The translations under genes were made by a program, and so were the position numbers. 64,000 nucleotides of DNA from Ephydatia muelleri (taxonomy: Eukaryota; Porifera; Demospongiae; Spongillida; Spongillidae): assembly GCA_013339895.1 (NCBI GenBank), contig JABACO010000008.1, positions 8,485,528-8,549,527 on the forward strand. The letters run 5' to 3'. The notes below the pieces were generated by a model that had not been told where the DNA came from, made no database searches, and saw only the letters and a program-made list of their open reading frames with translations. Below are positions 22,490-34,290 of this stretch, in pieces (position 1 is the first letter of the stretch; each line of letters opens with the position of its first letter).

Positions 22490-23008
22490 AAGAGAAATAT
22501 CTAGTCTCCATCTCTCCTCTGTCCCTCCACATGCTTCTAGTCCCATCTCTCCTCCGTTCCTCCACATGCTTCTAGTCCCCATCTCTCCTCTGTGCCCCCT
22601 AGTCCCCATCTCTTCTACATGCTTCTAGTCCTCATCTCTCCTCTGTCCCTCCACATGCTTCTAATCCCCCTCCACATGCTTCTAGTCCCCATCTCTCCTC
22701 TGTCCCTCCACATGCTTCTAGTCCCATCTCTCCTCTGTCCCTCCACATGCTTCTAATCCCCCTCCACATGCTTCTAGTCCCATCTCTCCTCTGTCCCTCC
22801 ACATGCTTCTAATCCCCCTCCACATGCTTCTAGTCCCATCTCTCCTCTGTCCCTCCACATGCTTCTAATCCCCCTCCACATGCTTCTAATCCCCCTCCAC
22901 ATGCTTCTAGTCCCCATCTCTCCTCTGTCCCTCCACATGCTTCTAGTCCCCATCTCTCCTCTGTCCCTCCACATGCTTCTAATCCCCCTCCACATGCTTC
23001 TAATCCCA
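22490..23008. repeat. minisatellite, composite 35/20 bp units
   Basis: It alternates CCATCTCTCCTCTGTCCCTC + CACATGCTTCTAGTC units with shorter CCCTCCACATGCTTCTAAT units, about 20 in all. Both strands are open only because the repeat lacks stops. Confidence 0.95.
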
Positions 23009-23275
23009 TGCAATGGGACGAATATCAAGCGAAGAATCTTGCATAGACTTAACCAAAGCAGTGAGATTACCTCCAGCAAGAAAGGATGCTATCATGGGTG
23101 GAGCTCTACCAGCCACAAGGATGTTGACTACACCCTTTAAAGATTGGAGAATCGAGCATGATAAAGGAACATCAGCTGCGTCGATGAAGTGCTGAATACG
23201 CAAACCTGTGGGGCCAGCCCCAGTTAGTTTGCAGAATGATCTTAAAACAGGAATGATGTTAAAATAATGAGGCAA
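23005..23275 (-). pseudogene. R2-like reverse transcriptase fragment
   Basis: Minus-strand VLRSFCKLTGAGPTGLRIQH, then VVNILVAGRAPPMIASFLAG and GNLTALVKSMQDSSLDIRPI match the RT N-terminal part of the element at 55.9-56.15 kb almost residue for residue. The fragment ends abruptly at the edge of the minisatellite, where RPIAVGE would continue. Confidence 0.88.
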
Positions 23276-23639
23276 AACTGTCACAAGACATACACAAGAC
23301 TTAAACATACACAAGACAATTAAATACTCAAGACATGATAATATTCGTAATAACGTAATACGCATTAAAACACTACTGAACTAAGTCTACATGTACCGTT
23401 CAGTTTCAATTACCATCCAAAGTGTTGGCTCTTGACAGCAGTGCCTTCACATTGACCCGGACAAGGGTCATACTCTAACGTCCATAGAGGGATGCCTTGG
23501 TTGTGGATTTTGGGATTAATCCAATCAATCTAAAAAGCATGTTAATGCTGTATGAATGCTCATTCCGTGTTAATGCATACATGTACTCCCTCATGCTGAA
23601 GCATATCGCTAACTGAGTTCCCTCGACCCCTGTCATGCA

Positions 23640-24250
23640 TCTATACTAATTGACGGATAACAGTTTTGCCCAAAAGGGGTCAGGCGGCAACCTGGTGACA
23701 GGGTGTACCCATCAGGCCAAATCTGGGACCAAGGTAGCGCTGGCTTGCCTTGGGTGCGACCAGACGTGCCACTACCATGACGTGGTCATGGTGAGTGGTA
23801 GGCCCTCCCCGCTGACCGACCTGGGACCAAGGTAGCGCTGGCTTGCCTTGGGTGCGACCAGGTGTGCCACACCATGACGCAGTCATGGGTTTGACGTGGT
23901 TGGTCAGGGTAGAAGCCCGAAGGGTGCCACCTGCCATTGATGTATGACATGAAAATCAGTGTACAAGGTACAATCAATGCACAAGCGGAGTGGTGGGTGG
24001 GTCAGCAATATTCAGGTCGTCCATAGGCAGGCTATGAGACTGAATGGCTGCTTTCCCAAGAACACCATTTATATATACATACAATACCTGGAACCAGACA
24101 GAGACAATCTAATTTGGGGATAGGTTGTTTAGAGGGGAGGGTTGCAGACAGAGAGGCAGGCTTGACCTGCTAACCCTAGACAAAGCCCCCTTTCAACATA
24201 CTATATGCTTCCCATGCCCTATCAAAGCTGGAAGGGGTGGTGCATGACCA
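23640..24250 (+). repeat. dispersed repeat G, copy 1
   Basis: This segment shares long blocks with 61905-62350: GGGACCAAGG, TGCCACTACCATGACG, GGTCAGGGTAGAAGCC, AACACCATTTATAT and GTTTGCAGACAGAGAGGCAGG. The part around 23720-23860 is internally duplicated (CTGGGACCAAGGTAGCGCTG occurs twice). No coding content is supported. Confidence 0.8.
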
Positions 24251-24414
24251 TTCGCTCTTCATCAAAACATTAAACATTGTTTACTCCCTAAACAAAATCA
24301 CATTATTTCGTTGTGGACTCTTGTGTACAGATGCCTCTTGATCAATATAAATACTGTGATTACACTCCGAGACCTTGCATGGAACTGAATTGAAAATTAC
24401 AACTTAGTATAGGT

Positions 24415-25045
24415 TCACCATGTATATATGTGCTTATGTTTGTATGTGTACGTGTACGTTTGTGTGTGTAAAGTGTGTGTGTATGTGTGTACAGTGTATG
24501 TATGTGTGTATGTTGTGTGTGTATATGTGTGCATGTGTGTGTGCATGTGTGTGCGTTTGTGTGTGCATTTGTCTGTATATGAATGTGTATGTGTGTGTGC
24601 ATGTGTGTGTGCATGTGTGTTTGCATTTGTGTGTTTGTCTGTGTATGTATGTGTGTATGTGTGTGTATGTGTTTCATTTGTGTGTATTTATGTGTGTGTG
24701 CTTGTGTATGTGTGTGTGTGCATGTGTATGTGCATTTGTGTGTGCATTTGTGTATGCATATGTGTATGTGTGTGTGCATATGTGTGCGCGCGTTTGTGTG
24801 TGTTTGTTTGTGTATGTACATGTACATGTATGTGTGTGTTTGTGTGTGTGTTTGTGTGTGTATGTGTGTGTGTGTATTTGTGTGTATGTATGTTGTGTGT
24901 TTGTGTGTGTATGTATGTTGTGTGTTTGTGTTTGTATGTGTATGTATGTATGTGTGTATGTGTGCATTTGTGTGTGTGCATGTGTAAGTGTGTGTATGTG
25001 TGTGTTTGTGTGTATGTGTAAGTGTGTGTGCATGTGTATGTCTCT
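24415..25045. repeat. long TG/TATG alternating purine-pyrimidine tract
   Basis: About 630 bp composed almost entirely of TGTGTG, TATGTG and CATGTG steps. Long open frames on both strands (Cys/Val-rich, His/Thr-rich) are artefacts of the repeat. Confidence 0.97.
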
Positions 25046-25269
25046 AGTCTCGTCCCCAGCCCCACATTACACAGCAGTGAATAGACTACATTATCACACA
25101 CACACAAACACAAACACTGAACACACTCAAGAGGAGGTAATCAATACCAATAGAAAAAGAAATGCCTGTAGCTGCTTCACTAGTCGAAGCTCGATCAGCG
25201 GCTACCTTCCACTCTCCAACACTCCCCACCAGGCCATTGCACACCTCTCTCCCTCCCTCACCAGGTAGA

Positions 25270-26310
25270 CATCCAAATTGGGTCTGACTTCATCTTGTGG
25301 CTGTTGACATCTCCTCTGATGTCTGATCAGGTGATCCCTGGCAGCATGCTTGTCAGCCAGTTTCCATTTCACACACATCACAGTAGCCTGTGGGCATGGC
25401 TAAATTTAGAAAGGATTATGTGAAAGTGAAACTGAACTCTCATATGCTATCCAGCAAAAATATCAGTATCATTGCACAGTTATTGGCTATGACCACATTC
25501 GTGCATAATGCTCATGGTCATACCCAGAATACTGCCAAATGGGGATGGGCGCCATAGGGACACATCTTGCAGGCACTCAGTCCAGCCCTGAGGTCCCAGA
25601 GCTTCACTGGCTGCTGGTAGACATTGGTCCCCAACACTTTGGAAGGGTGCCAGTCCAACATCTGCTGGTGTGAGGGAGTACAGGGAGGAGGTAATGAAGA
25701 AATAAATCAGCAAGATAAGAGGGAGAGAGATGAGGAGTTACAAGAGGTGAGAGGAAAAAACCAAAAGGTTGTTTCGCTACTGCTACAGACTACCAGGCCA
25801 AGTCACTATGCATGCTGATGTTTTAGTAAAGCTGATAAAGCCACAAACGTCGATCGGAGAGTACATCTACGGTATACGTAGGCCATAAATACTAGGTATG
25901 CAGTCAAGCTATGGTTGTTACGCACATGTACAGCACCTATGCACCTGTGGACACATCAATATAGGGTTACTGGATAGTGGGCAAACCACTTACTGTTGAC
26001 ATCTCTTCCTGATGTGGAAAATTGTGATGAGGCTAATCCTGCCTGCAGCAGAGTTGCCAGCCAGTTGATAAACATACATTACATCACTGTCACCTTGTGG
26101 GTATGGAAAAGATATCCAGCAAGATTATCATTGCACAGCTCTTTGCTGACATGCATGACTAAATGCAAAATTCAAGTGCATAATGCTTCACATGGTCTCA
26201 CCCAAGGGTCCCATGTACAGTGTGCAGACACTCAGTCCAGCACTGAGGTCCCAGTGTTTTGTTGCTCCCCAACACAACCAAACCTTTAGAAGGATACCAG
26301 TCCCACACCA
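25270..26310. repeat. two-unit tandem duplication
   Basis: Blocks at 25300-25645 recur in order at 25997-26300: ATCTCxTCTGATGT, GCCAGCCAGTT, ATTGCACAG, GTGCATAATGCT, CACTCAGTCCAGC, CTGAGGTCCCAG and CCCCAACAC. The spacing is about 700 bp. The copies are well diverged, so this is an old event. Confidence 0.7.
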
Positions 26311-26394
26311 ATAGATAAGCAAGTACATGACATCACTCCTACCCTGCCATCACCCTTAAAACTCCCTTCAGATCAGGAATCATAAGGTTCCACA

Positions 26395-26495
26395 CCCACA
26401 TACACACACACCCACACACACACATACACATACACACACATCAATACACGCACATACGACACACATGCACATACAACACACATGCATGCATACAC

Positions 26496-26542
<47 letters not shown>

Positions 26543-26545
26543 CTG
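26395..26545. repeat. CA-rich microsatellite
   Basis: An ACACAC tract interrupted by CATACA and CATGCA steps. Confidence 0.95.
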
Positions 26546-27249
26546 GGATTAATATAGGTACTATTCTAAAGAGAGGCTGTAGGGAAATAGCCCCGAACGC
26601 TAGATAGACTGACAGTTATATAATGAGGTTGGCAAATAATGCACACCACTACACCATAAAGTCCTATGTTCTAATGCAGCGATTACACCACATTCTAATA
26701 CTACCTAGTCCTTATTCCACAGAGGCATCAGCAGTGGGAGACCATACAATTTGGGAACGTGATGATTTCCAATAGCTATGGTGTCTGGGAGGTCGCTGTC
26801 AGCTCCTACTGTACATAAAACTATTGTGCCGCTTATCACGTGATTGATGCTGGCCAATATTGTCCTTATATGGCTTGTCCCTGTCGCTGTGTCTGTCAGC
26901 TTCAAAATGATATTTTGTATAGAACAACAGAAATGTAGATACGTACGCAAGGAATTGTAGTTGGTTATGTATTTCGTACCTGGCGATGATCTGGCAAATA
27001 TATATATGATATCGCAAGCGATACAGCTCTATCCATGGATCACCCTCGATTCTCAAATACAGATACGGAGCGCTACGAACAACGACTAGCATGTTTAGGA
27101 TGCCAAATGTAACGTGACTACTGGCACACTGTTGGGCATCGCATAAACGTGTTATTTTGCGGAGCGAACATGACGTATGCGGTGCAAAACAGTTAGCTAT
27201 GGTTGCTACGCACATGTAGAACACCTAAACACTTCAGCTGCAACATACC

Positions 27250-27807
27250 TGAGTGAGTCTGGTTCAGGGCAAGCGTTTTCCCGCAGTGCCATCGCCCGTA
27301 GGTCATGTTCGAACGTCCATTATTCTTACGTAAATCATTGTGAAGAATAAAAAATGGAGACATTGAGTACCTCAACCACTAAAAGTGACTCAGGAAGTCA
27401 CAGAAGTAGGCAAAAGAGTGTTGTATGGTAACACACACCTGCCTCGATGATCTGGTTAACATAATCCGAAACGAATTTTACCACAACTATCACAGATCCT
27501 GAGAAAAATGTACAAACGTCTTGAAAGAACCCAAATTTTTATCAAATTTCTACAGGTGTCTATGGACGTGTTGTTTTAGGGCCATGGAAGTCTCAGATAG
27601 ACCGTGAAATTTTTTATTTCATAAATAAAGCATAGCTTATGATGTGCTTCACTGTAATCTTGAACGAATTTTTCATTTCTGCCCTTTCCTGATTTAGGTT
27701 GAACAGAAAAGCAGTTTGTTCCATACATTACAATGGACGATTACGCGGAAAAGTAACGGACGTTTGCAATGACGCGTCAGGAATACGTAATGAGCGTCCG
27801 AAATTTC
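27250..27807. other. no recognisable feature
   Basis: Sequence between the CA repeat region and palindrome D without supported genes. Short open frames at 26.7-27.4 kb show no motif. Confidence 0.35.
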
Positions 27808-29430
27808 TGGCAATGATGCTTAACCTGCATCCCAGCAGTAACCTTGGTAACCAACAAGATCATAAATGTAGACTAGAGCTACCCCTTTTAGCTCCTCACT
27901 CAACTGTGAGAATGAGAGCTGGGAGTAATTAACCCCCCCCCCCCCCCCCCCCATAATTAAACATCATGATTTTTTTTTAAATAGATTTTTCCAATTGCTA
28001 TGAAGGTTATGCTACACTAACTATTTAACGCCAAGCGGTGCAAAGATGTGTTTACTGTAACCAAAGACTTCTTCCAGACCCTTTGAAACATTACACCGAT
28101 TAGAAGTTATTCATGTTCACAGTTCACGGCTTCAGCTTATTTTGTTGAAACCCTCCTTCTTGCTACCTAACACTAACCTTTCACTAACTCTACTGTAGCT
28201 AAACCAAAAATATTTCTGCGTTAATCGGTTAAGCAGATATTCACACTGATTCAGTCGGACCCGGACACAAGCCAGTTGCATCATTGCACTTTGACATGGG
28301 TGCTGGCTGTGCATATCCGGATCTCTGTGTGTATATAAATGGGGTGAATATACATAACAATGAAGTGATTGCATGCTAGTGGTGCAGTGCTACGAAGTGC
28401 TACTCAAACCGTGACAGGTAAGTAATGTAGTTGACAATCATAATCATTCTTGTTCTATAATATGGCTTAGTTATCATGCACTGGTCTTTTTTTTTAGGGG
28501 GGGGGGGGGGGGGGGGGGGGAGCGGAACCCACACACACACATTTATATTTGTGGGGTATGCTAGGGGTCAGCTAGAAAGATATTTGTCAGGCTTTCCACC
28601 CTTTTGATATCATTTCAAAATGCATGCAACAGCTAAGAAATGTTAGGTAGCGAGAAGGAGGGTTTCAACAATATAAGCTGAAGCCGTGAAAACGAATAAC
28701 TTCTAATCGGTGTAATGTTTCAAAGGGTCTGGAAGTAAGTCTTTGGTAATGGTAAACACATCTTTGACGCACATATGTGCCTCTTGACGTTAAACGGTTA
28801 ATGAGGAGATCTGTTATTAGTGTAGCATAACCTTCATAGTAATTGGGAGAAAATCTATTTTAAAAAATCATGATATTTAAATTATGGGGGGGTTAATTGC
28901 TCCCAGTTTACATTCTCACAGTCTAAACGGGATTCCACACACTGGAAGAAGTCTTTGGTTACAGTAAACACATCTTTGCACTGCTTGGCGTGAAATGGTT
29001 AACTGCTATTAGTGTAGCATAACCTTCATAGCAATTGGAAAAATCTATTTTAAAAAATCATGATGTTTAATTAATGGGGGGGGGGGGGGTTAATTACTCC
29101 CAGCTCTCAGTTGAGTGAGGAGCTAAAAGGGGTAGCTCTAGTCTACATTTATGATCTTGTTGGTTACCAAGGTTACTGCTGGGATGCATTGCACATGCAT
29201 ATGTGTCCTTCTGATGAAAAAGAAAACTTCACACTAGAAACCTCTGTGCTACTTTTCTTTTAAGATTGATGCAATCATAATAAAGATATACAAGGGCTGC
29301 TTGATGATGCTCATTCATGATAACTGAATCAGTTTGGTACTTTTCCAGGCTCTATTCTGCAAAAAAAAGGTACTAGTTGACTGCACTAAAACTGATATAC
29401 AGTCTGCCTCGCCTTCATATTTGTTTGATC
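27808..29430. repeat. palindromic element D, copy 1
   Basis: Left arm 27826-28190 is the reverse complement of sequence in 28632-29190. Shared blocks are CCAGCAGTAACCTTGGTAAC, CTAGAGCTACCCCTTTTAGC and ACCGATTAGAAGTTATTC. The right arm contains a second partial copy of itself (28915-29090). The outer right part (29190-29430) continues as the complement of the block E end. A C20 run lies in the left arm and a G24 run in the centre. The centre (28190-28630) is single-copy and holds a promoter-like segment. Confidence 0.88.
28332..28423 (+). promoter_or_regulatory. TATA box and splice donor at the centre of palindrome D
   Basis: TATATAAATGGGG (28332) is followed 79 bp downstream by GTGACAG/GTAAGTAATG, a perfect donor. 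The layout suggests a promoter plus a non-coding first exon. The same pair occurs in copy 2 (34770, donor 34814) and, with the donor mutated to ATAAGT, in copy 3 (59259, 59345). Confidence 0.45.
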
Positions 29431-30525
29431 AATGTCTTTGCCTTCTTCATAACTGCAGCCTCCACATTACCAGCTTCAACTTGAGAACACCCCAGTGTTG
29501 GTACATTTGCCATTGACTGTTGCCTATGACAGGAGCAAGGAATGATGGGGAGCTCATAACGTAATTTATTTGCATGTACATTCTTACACGAAAACGTAAA
29601 TGATTATATTATGGATCGTGTGACTGTATGTTTAATAACGCTGTTAACATCTGTAAGGTGTTATCTGTCCCTCAGGTATATCTTAGTCCTATCAGTAATG
29701 GTACGTAGAATGGCCACGGACGAATGGCACATGGGAATATCTCTACTATTATGTCACGTTGCATGTCAGCAGCGTAACGAATAAACAATAGCTGTAAATA
29801 AGTACGGCACCATTGCTTAACAGTAAACCGCGCCTAATCAACAGCAGTGTACATGTAGGAGGAACGTAAACAGGATTGGGGGGGGGGGGGGCCAAAGGGT
29901 GCGTCCAATATAAATTCAGTGTGTTAATGCCCAAGATTGGAGATGAGCCAAGGGCCCTTCGATCAAGCATGTCGTAGTATGAAATACAGTCACATACCCG
30001 TGCATGACATACTGTGTATATAATACCTAAAAAAGAGTTCGTTCAACACCATTTGCTTCATCTTCTTTCTTGGCTGAGACATGTCGCTCTTGATCTACTA
30101 CAACACGTGACAATGTGCTAATTTGCGAACACCCAGTCAGTCTCGCCAATAATATTATTCATAATGGGTGTGGGGTTTAAAGAAAGTAATATTCAATCAT
30201 ACAGTGATTGACCAAAATCGAATCGACGCATTTTGTTTTTCCTGTGATCGCTTTAAAATGCTCGGTCGAAAACCACGCCCATGGAGTCAATCCTATGGGT
30301 GTACTGATGTGCAATGATGGTTGGTGGAGAGTCAGTCTATATGAAAGAAGTTCGTTGCACAATAGGAGGAGAGGAAAGCCACTTTCCATTCCGCACCGGT
30401 TAAAATTATTCATCGCTTTCATATGCATTTAGGTGATGTAATACGTATACATCGCCTCACAGCTGTGATGGATCAAGGGACTGGGGCCGAAACTAGTCCC
30501 AGATCACTTTTTTTAATTTTATAAT
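29431..30525. repeat. block E, partial copy 4
   Basis: It starts at the MANVPTLG start region of transposase H (29510 downward) and runs through the shared AT-rich segment. It ends at the GGGACT...AGTCCC stem (30477-30500). It lacks the secreted-protein exon. Confidence 0.85.
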
Positions 30526-30759
30526 GAAATACCCGTGCATGACATACTGTGCTTTGAAAATTGCGCACAAACGTCTTTGTCTGTCTCTCCAACCTCAGTC
30601 CCATAACTTTTACGGTGTCTACAAACGGTCTAGTAAGAATAACGGTACTTTCTTGCATGTTGCACAATTGCAGGCATAGAGTCCCATGCACTCTTTTGTG
30701 AGCACAGACTCTTGGCATTTTGCTCTTCACCACGCAAGTGCAGTACACGTGCACGTGCT

Positions 30760-31278
30760 TTCGTCTCGAAGTTGGAAGGCAACACGAAACTCTGCTCTAG
30801 CAGACCATGAAACAGATAGAGTACTTCGTAGCCACATATGTCTAATGGAAGAACAGATCTTGCAATTGGAGGAACTAAATGAACGCGTTTCCACTATACA
30901 AGATGTCGTAGCACAGTTAGACGGTAAGTCATGATCAACTGTACGTACACATATGCATTGCAGTCATTACAAATTCTAATACAATTATGCAACCTTGCTT
31001 TAGAAGTAGAAAAACCACAAGCCTCAAAGACAGGAGCCAAAGACTGCGTACCACTGGTTTGTATATATAATCTTATAATTTAAAAATGGCACGGTTTCAT
31101 TATGTTAAGGCCATAGAACATTCTTCAAGATGCGTTTCACTAACACGCAGAAAAGCGATGGAGGCAAGGAATTTGACAAGGGTCTTCGGAAACAGCTGAT
31201 CAGTTCAGTAGAGGCACTCTTATCATTCAAGAAGTCCCCTATTCCAAATGCAACTGCGCTCAGTAAAAGGCTCAAGGT
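30760..31278 (+). pseudogene. coiled-coil gene F, copy 2
   Basis: It keeps the intact exon 1 end (VSTIQDVVAQLD / GTAAGTCATG), exon 2 (EVEKPQASKTGAKDC) and exon 3 (GGKEFDKGLRKQLISSV, then KSPIPNATALSKRLK / GTAGG). The start codon is lost: GAAAATG is deleted where the other copies begin MSSRSW. A 12-base loss at the exon 3 start removes a stop present in the other copies, which makes exon 3 joinable here. Confidence 0.5.
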
Positions 31279-31399
31279 AGGAAATCATTCAGTTCATATT
31301 TGTGACATTATATTTGGCCAATGCATATGCTCTGATCTATAAAATTTCTATACGACTAGAAGGACTACTTTGTGATTAAACATGGCCTCCTATTTCGAA

Positions 31400-31505
31400 T
31401 TCACTAATCGATTTTTCCGAGTAATGCTAAGTTGCTACTCGAACGGATAGGTTTTTGCGAATATCCGACTAACCTGAATAACCTGATAACCGGTTATGCA
31501 CCCTA
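31400..31505 (-). mobile_element. hAT-2 right-end remnant
   Basis: The last 105 bp of the hAT-2 right end stops at GCACCCTA, directly before AACAGGAT. This is the same target sequence and junction as at 9839/9840, so the fragment was copied together with its flank. It is not an independent insertion. Confidence 0.85.
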
Positions 31506-31513
31506 AACAGGAT

Positions 31514-31834
31514 TGATCAGGAGTTCTACATCTTCTCCTTGTTTACTGCCATCACTTCCATCACTATTTACTTCAATCAGTGAAGATTGTGAAGCAGAAA
31601 GATTTAGAATTTCACCTGAGTCACCTTCAAATCACTATCACTACATTCCCCATCACTTCCATAATGACCTTCAAGTTCTACTTCAACTGATCGCAGTGCT
31701 TCTGGAAAGCTAATGGATGATTTTACCACCACTGAGCAATTTGTTTGATCAATGTCTTTGTCTTCTTCATAACTGCAGCCCTCCACAATACCAACTTCAA
31801 CTTGAGAACACCCCAGTGTTGGTACATTTGCCAT
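31514..31834 (-). pseudogene. hAT transposase H, N-terminal segment only
   Basis: It begins MANVPTLGCSQVEVGIVEGC, then EEDKDIDQTNCSVVVKSS, followed by an acidic stretch (VELEGHYGSDGECSDSDLK). The upstream DNA is identical in kind to H1. It ends at the hAT-2 junction; the catalytic part is absent. This copy preserves residues (ALRSVEVE) deleted in H1. Confidence 0.75.
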
Positions 31835-31839
31835 TGACT

Positions 31840-34290
31840 GTTGCCTATGACAGGAGCAAGGAATGATGGGGAACTCATAACGTAATTTATTTGCATGTAC
31901 ATTCTTACACGAAAACGTAAATGATTATTACATTTATATTATGGATCGTGTGACTGTATGTTTAATAACGGCGTTATCTGTACGGTGTTATCTGTCCCTC
32001 AGGTATATCTTAGTCCTATCAGTAATGGTACGTAGAATAGCCACGGCGCGGACGAATGGCACATGGGAATATCTCTCTATTATGACACGTTGCATGTCAG
32101 CAGCGTAATGAATAAAAAACAGCTGTAAATAAGTACGGCACCATTGCTTAACAGTAAACCGCGCCTCATCAACAGCAGTGTACATGTAGGAGGAACGTAA
32201 ACAGGATTGGGGGGGCCCAAAGGGTGCGTCCAATATAAATTCAGTGTGATTTATGTACATGATGCCCAAGATTGGAGATGAGCCAAGAGCCCTTCGATCA
32301 AGCATGTCGTAGTATGAAATACAGTCACATACCCGTACATGACATACTGTGTATATGTATATAATACCTAAAGAGTTCGTTCAACACCATTTGCTTCATC
32401 TTCTTTCTTGGCTGAGACATGTCGCTCATGATCTAGTACAACACGTACAATGTGCTAATTTGCGGGCACCCAGTCAGTCTCGCCAATAATATTTTCATAA
32501 TGGCGAGTTGGGGGAGGGGGGGGGGGGGGGGGGGGGGGGTTAAGAAAGTAGTATTCAATTATATAATGATTGACCACAGGATTTCCTCAAACAAATCATC
32601 AGGAGAATCTTTTATATGATTCGACGCATTTTTTTCCTGTGATCGCTTTAAAACGCTCGATCGCAAACCACGCCCCTGGAGCCAATCCTACATAGCGTGG
32701 GTCATGATGCGCAATGGTGCTTGGTGGAGAATCAATGTATATGAAAGAAGTTCGTTGCACAATAGGAGCCACTTTCCATTCCGCACCGGTTATCATCGCT
32801 TTCATATGCATTTCGGTGATGTGATACATCGCCTTGCAGCTGTGATGTATTAAGGGACTGGGGCCGAAACTAGTACCAGATCACTTTTTATTTTATTTTT
32901 TATAATGACCTTACGACCGTTTTCCCATAGTATTTGCTCGCAAACATGTCATGATCTACTCGTTTTCTGTCAGATACACCATAAGTCAACATCAAAGGCA
33001 AAGCAGCGATTAATTAATGCAAGCATTTCGTGTTACTGATGTCTTAAAATAGCCGATTGGATAGTTCCATGATGAAAGGCACCACGAGTAGTAGGCCCCA
33101 TGCGATGCTTTCAGCACGTGCACCTCCGCTCGTTGACACGTCTAGCTCGGCTGTTCCTTTAAAGGCTATATGTATCAGAATATTATAAATGGATGACATA
33201 TCGGGTAAGCTAACTCACCTCTGTTATTGCACATGCAAAGCCCGGATTCAGAGCACGTTATCAGTGGTATCTCCGGCTCGTTAGTGCCTCTCTTAGCCGA
33301 GCACAAAAGCCAGCATATACATGTTCGATAATACGATGAACACACACATACTATTCTACAGCTCGACCTCTCTTTTGACATTGCTGCGGGATAATATTGA
33401 AGAATACTGTGTTCAGCAATCCTTGATTTGGCGATATCATCGCAGCCGGTCGATGCAGATATGCACTTGAAATATTCGGCAGTCACTCCGCTGTTGCAGT
33501 CAACGTCAAATTCTCCGGAGCCGTTGACTGCCAGAATAGAGGAACAGGTATCGTTGCACCCGTCGAGAGCAGCCGTCCCGTGTAACAGCACTGCTACGCA
33601 AAGCGGTATAAAGTAGTACATCTTACTGATTCAGCAGCTTGAGGTTACTTCTGATCGCTATTCAATCCCTTGCATTTTATAGTTGAACGATGCGGATAGA
33701 CGTAATTTCGTGGATCCAATTCTTCGTAGTGGCGCCGAGGGCTAATTAGTCTGGTTGTGGCGCGCGATTGCGTGTCAACAGGTTCGGCGCGGAAATCGAT
33801 TCATACATGATCTCGTGCTGCACAAGCGACGGACACAGGCGTATGCGGTTGGACGGCGCCTATGAAATATGGCAACTGATTTAGGCGTGCGACATGAAAC
33901 TTTTAGCAACGTGATAAGCACACTTGACATATGGAATGCAAGACAGTACAAGAAACAGCATGTGACAATGGACACCTATTTTACGACAAAGGTTGTCACA
34001 GTCACATGTGCATATAAACAGAACAACAAAGGTCAACAGGCAAATATGAAGACGAGGCAGACTGGATATCAGTTTTTAGTGCAGGCCTTTCTTGCAGCAT
34101 AGAGCCTGGAAAAGTACCAAACTGATTCAGTTATCATGATTTCCAATTAACGAGCAACATCAAGAAGCCCTCATATATCTTAACTATGATTGCATCAATC
34201 TTAAAAGAAAAGTAGCACAGAGGTTTCTAGTGAAGTTTTCTTTTTCATCAGAAGGACACACATGCATGTGCAATGCTTAACCTGCATCCC
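31840..34290. repeat. block E, copy 2 (uninterrupted)
   Basis: Full-length relative of copies 1 and 3. It has no hAT MITE and no MULE-like insert, so it serves as the empty-site reference for both. It carries a G24 run (32516-32539) and passes directly into palindrome D copy 2. Confidence 0.88.
33219..33621 (-). CDS. small secreted Cys protein, first exon, E copy 2 (open)
   Basis: This is the best-preserved copy. Signal peptide MYYFIPLCVAVLLHGTAA is followed by CNDTC, VDCNSGVTAEYFKC and STGCDD. A Cys-rich hydrophobic segment (CRIVCVCSS, CICWLLC) and CSESGLCMCNNRG complete the exon. The frame stays open from ATG to the donor GTGAGT, 134 codons. TATAAAA lies at 33675-33681. The ectodomain is almost unchanged among the three copies while the segment after AEHS varies. 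The protein is presumably exported; no domain family or downstream exon recognised, and expression is unproven. Confidence 0.5.

Noticed and set aside
22490..23140. Frames rich in MLLIPLHMLLVP and SMWRDRGEMG
   Set aside because: These are minisatellite translations on opposite strands.
24415..25268. Long Cys/Val-rich and His/Thr-rich frames on both strands
   Set aside because: They arise from a TG/CA tract that lacks stop codons in every frame.
26705..27375. 141-codon and 60-codon minus-strand frames
   Set aside because: No motif, skewed composition (Tyr/His/Arg from AT-rich DNA) and no splice or promoter context.
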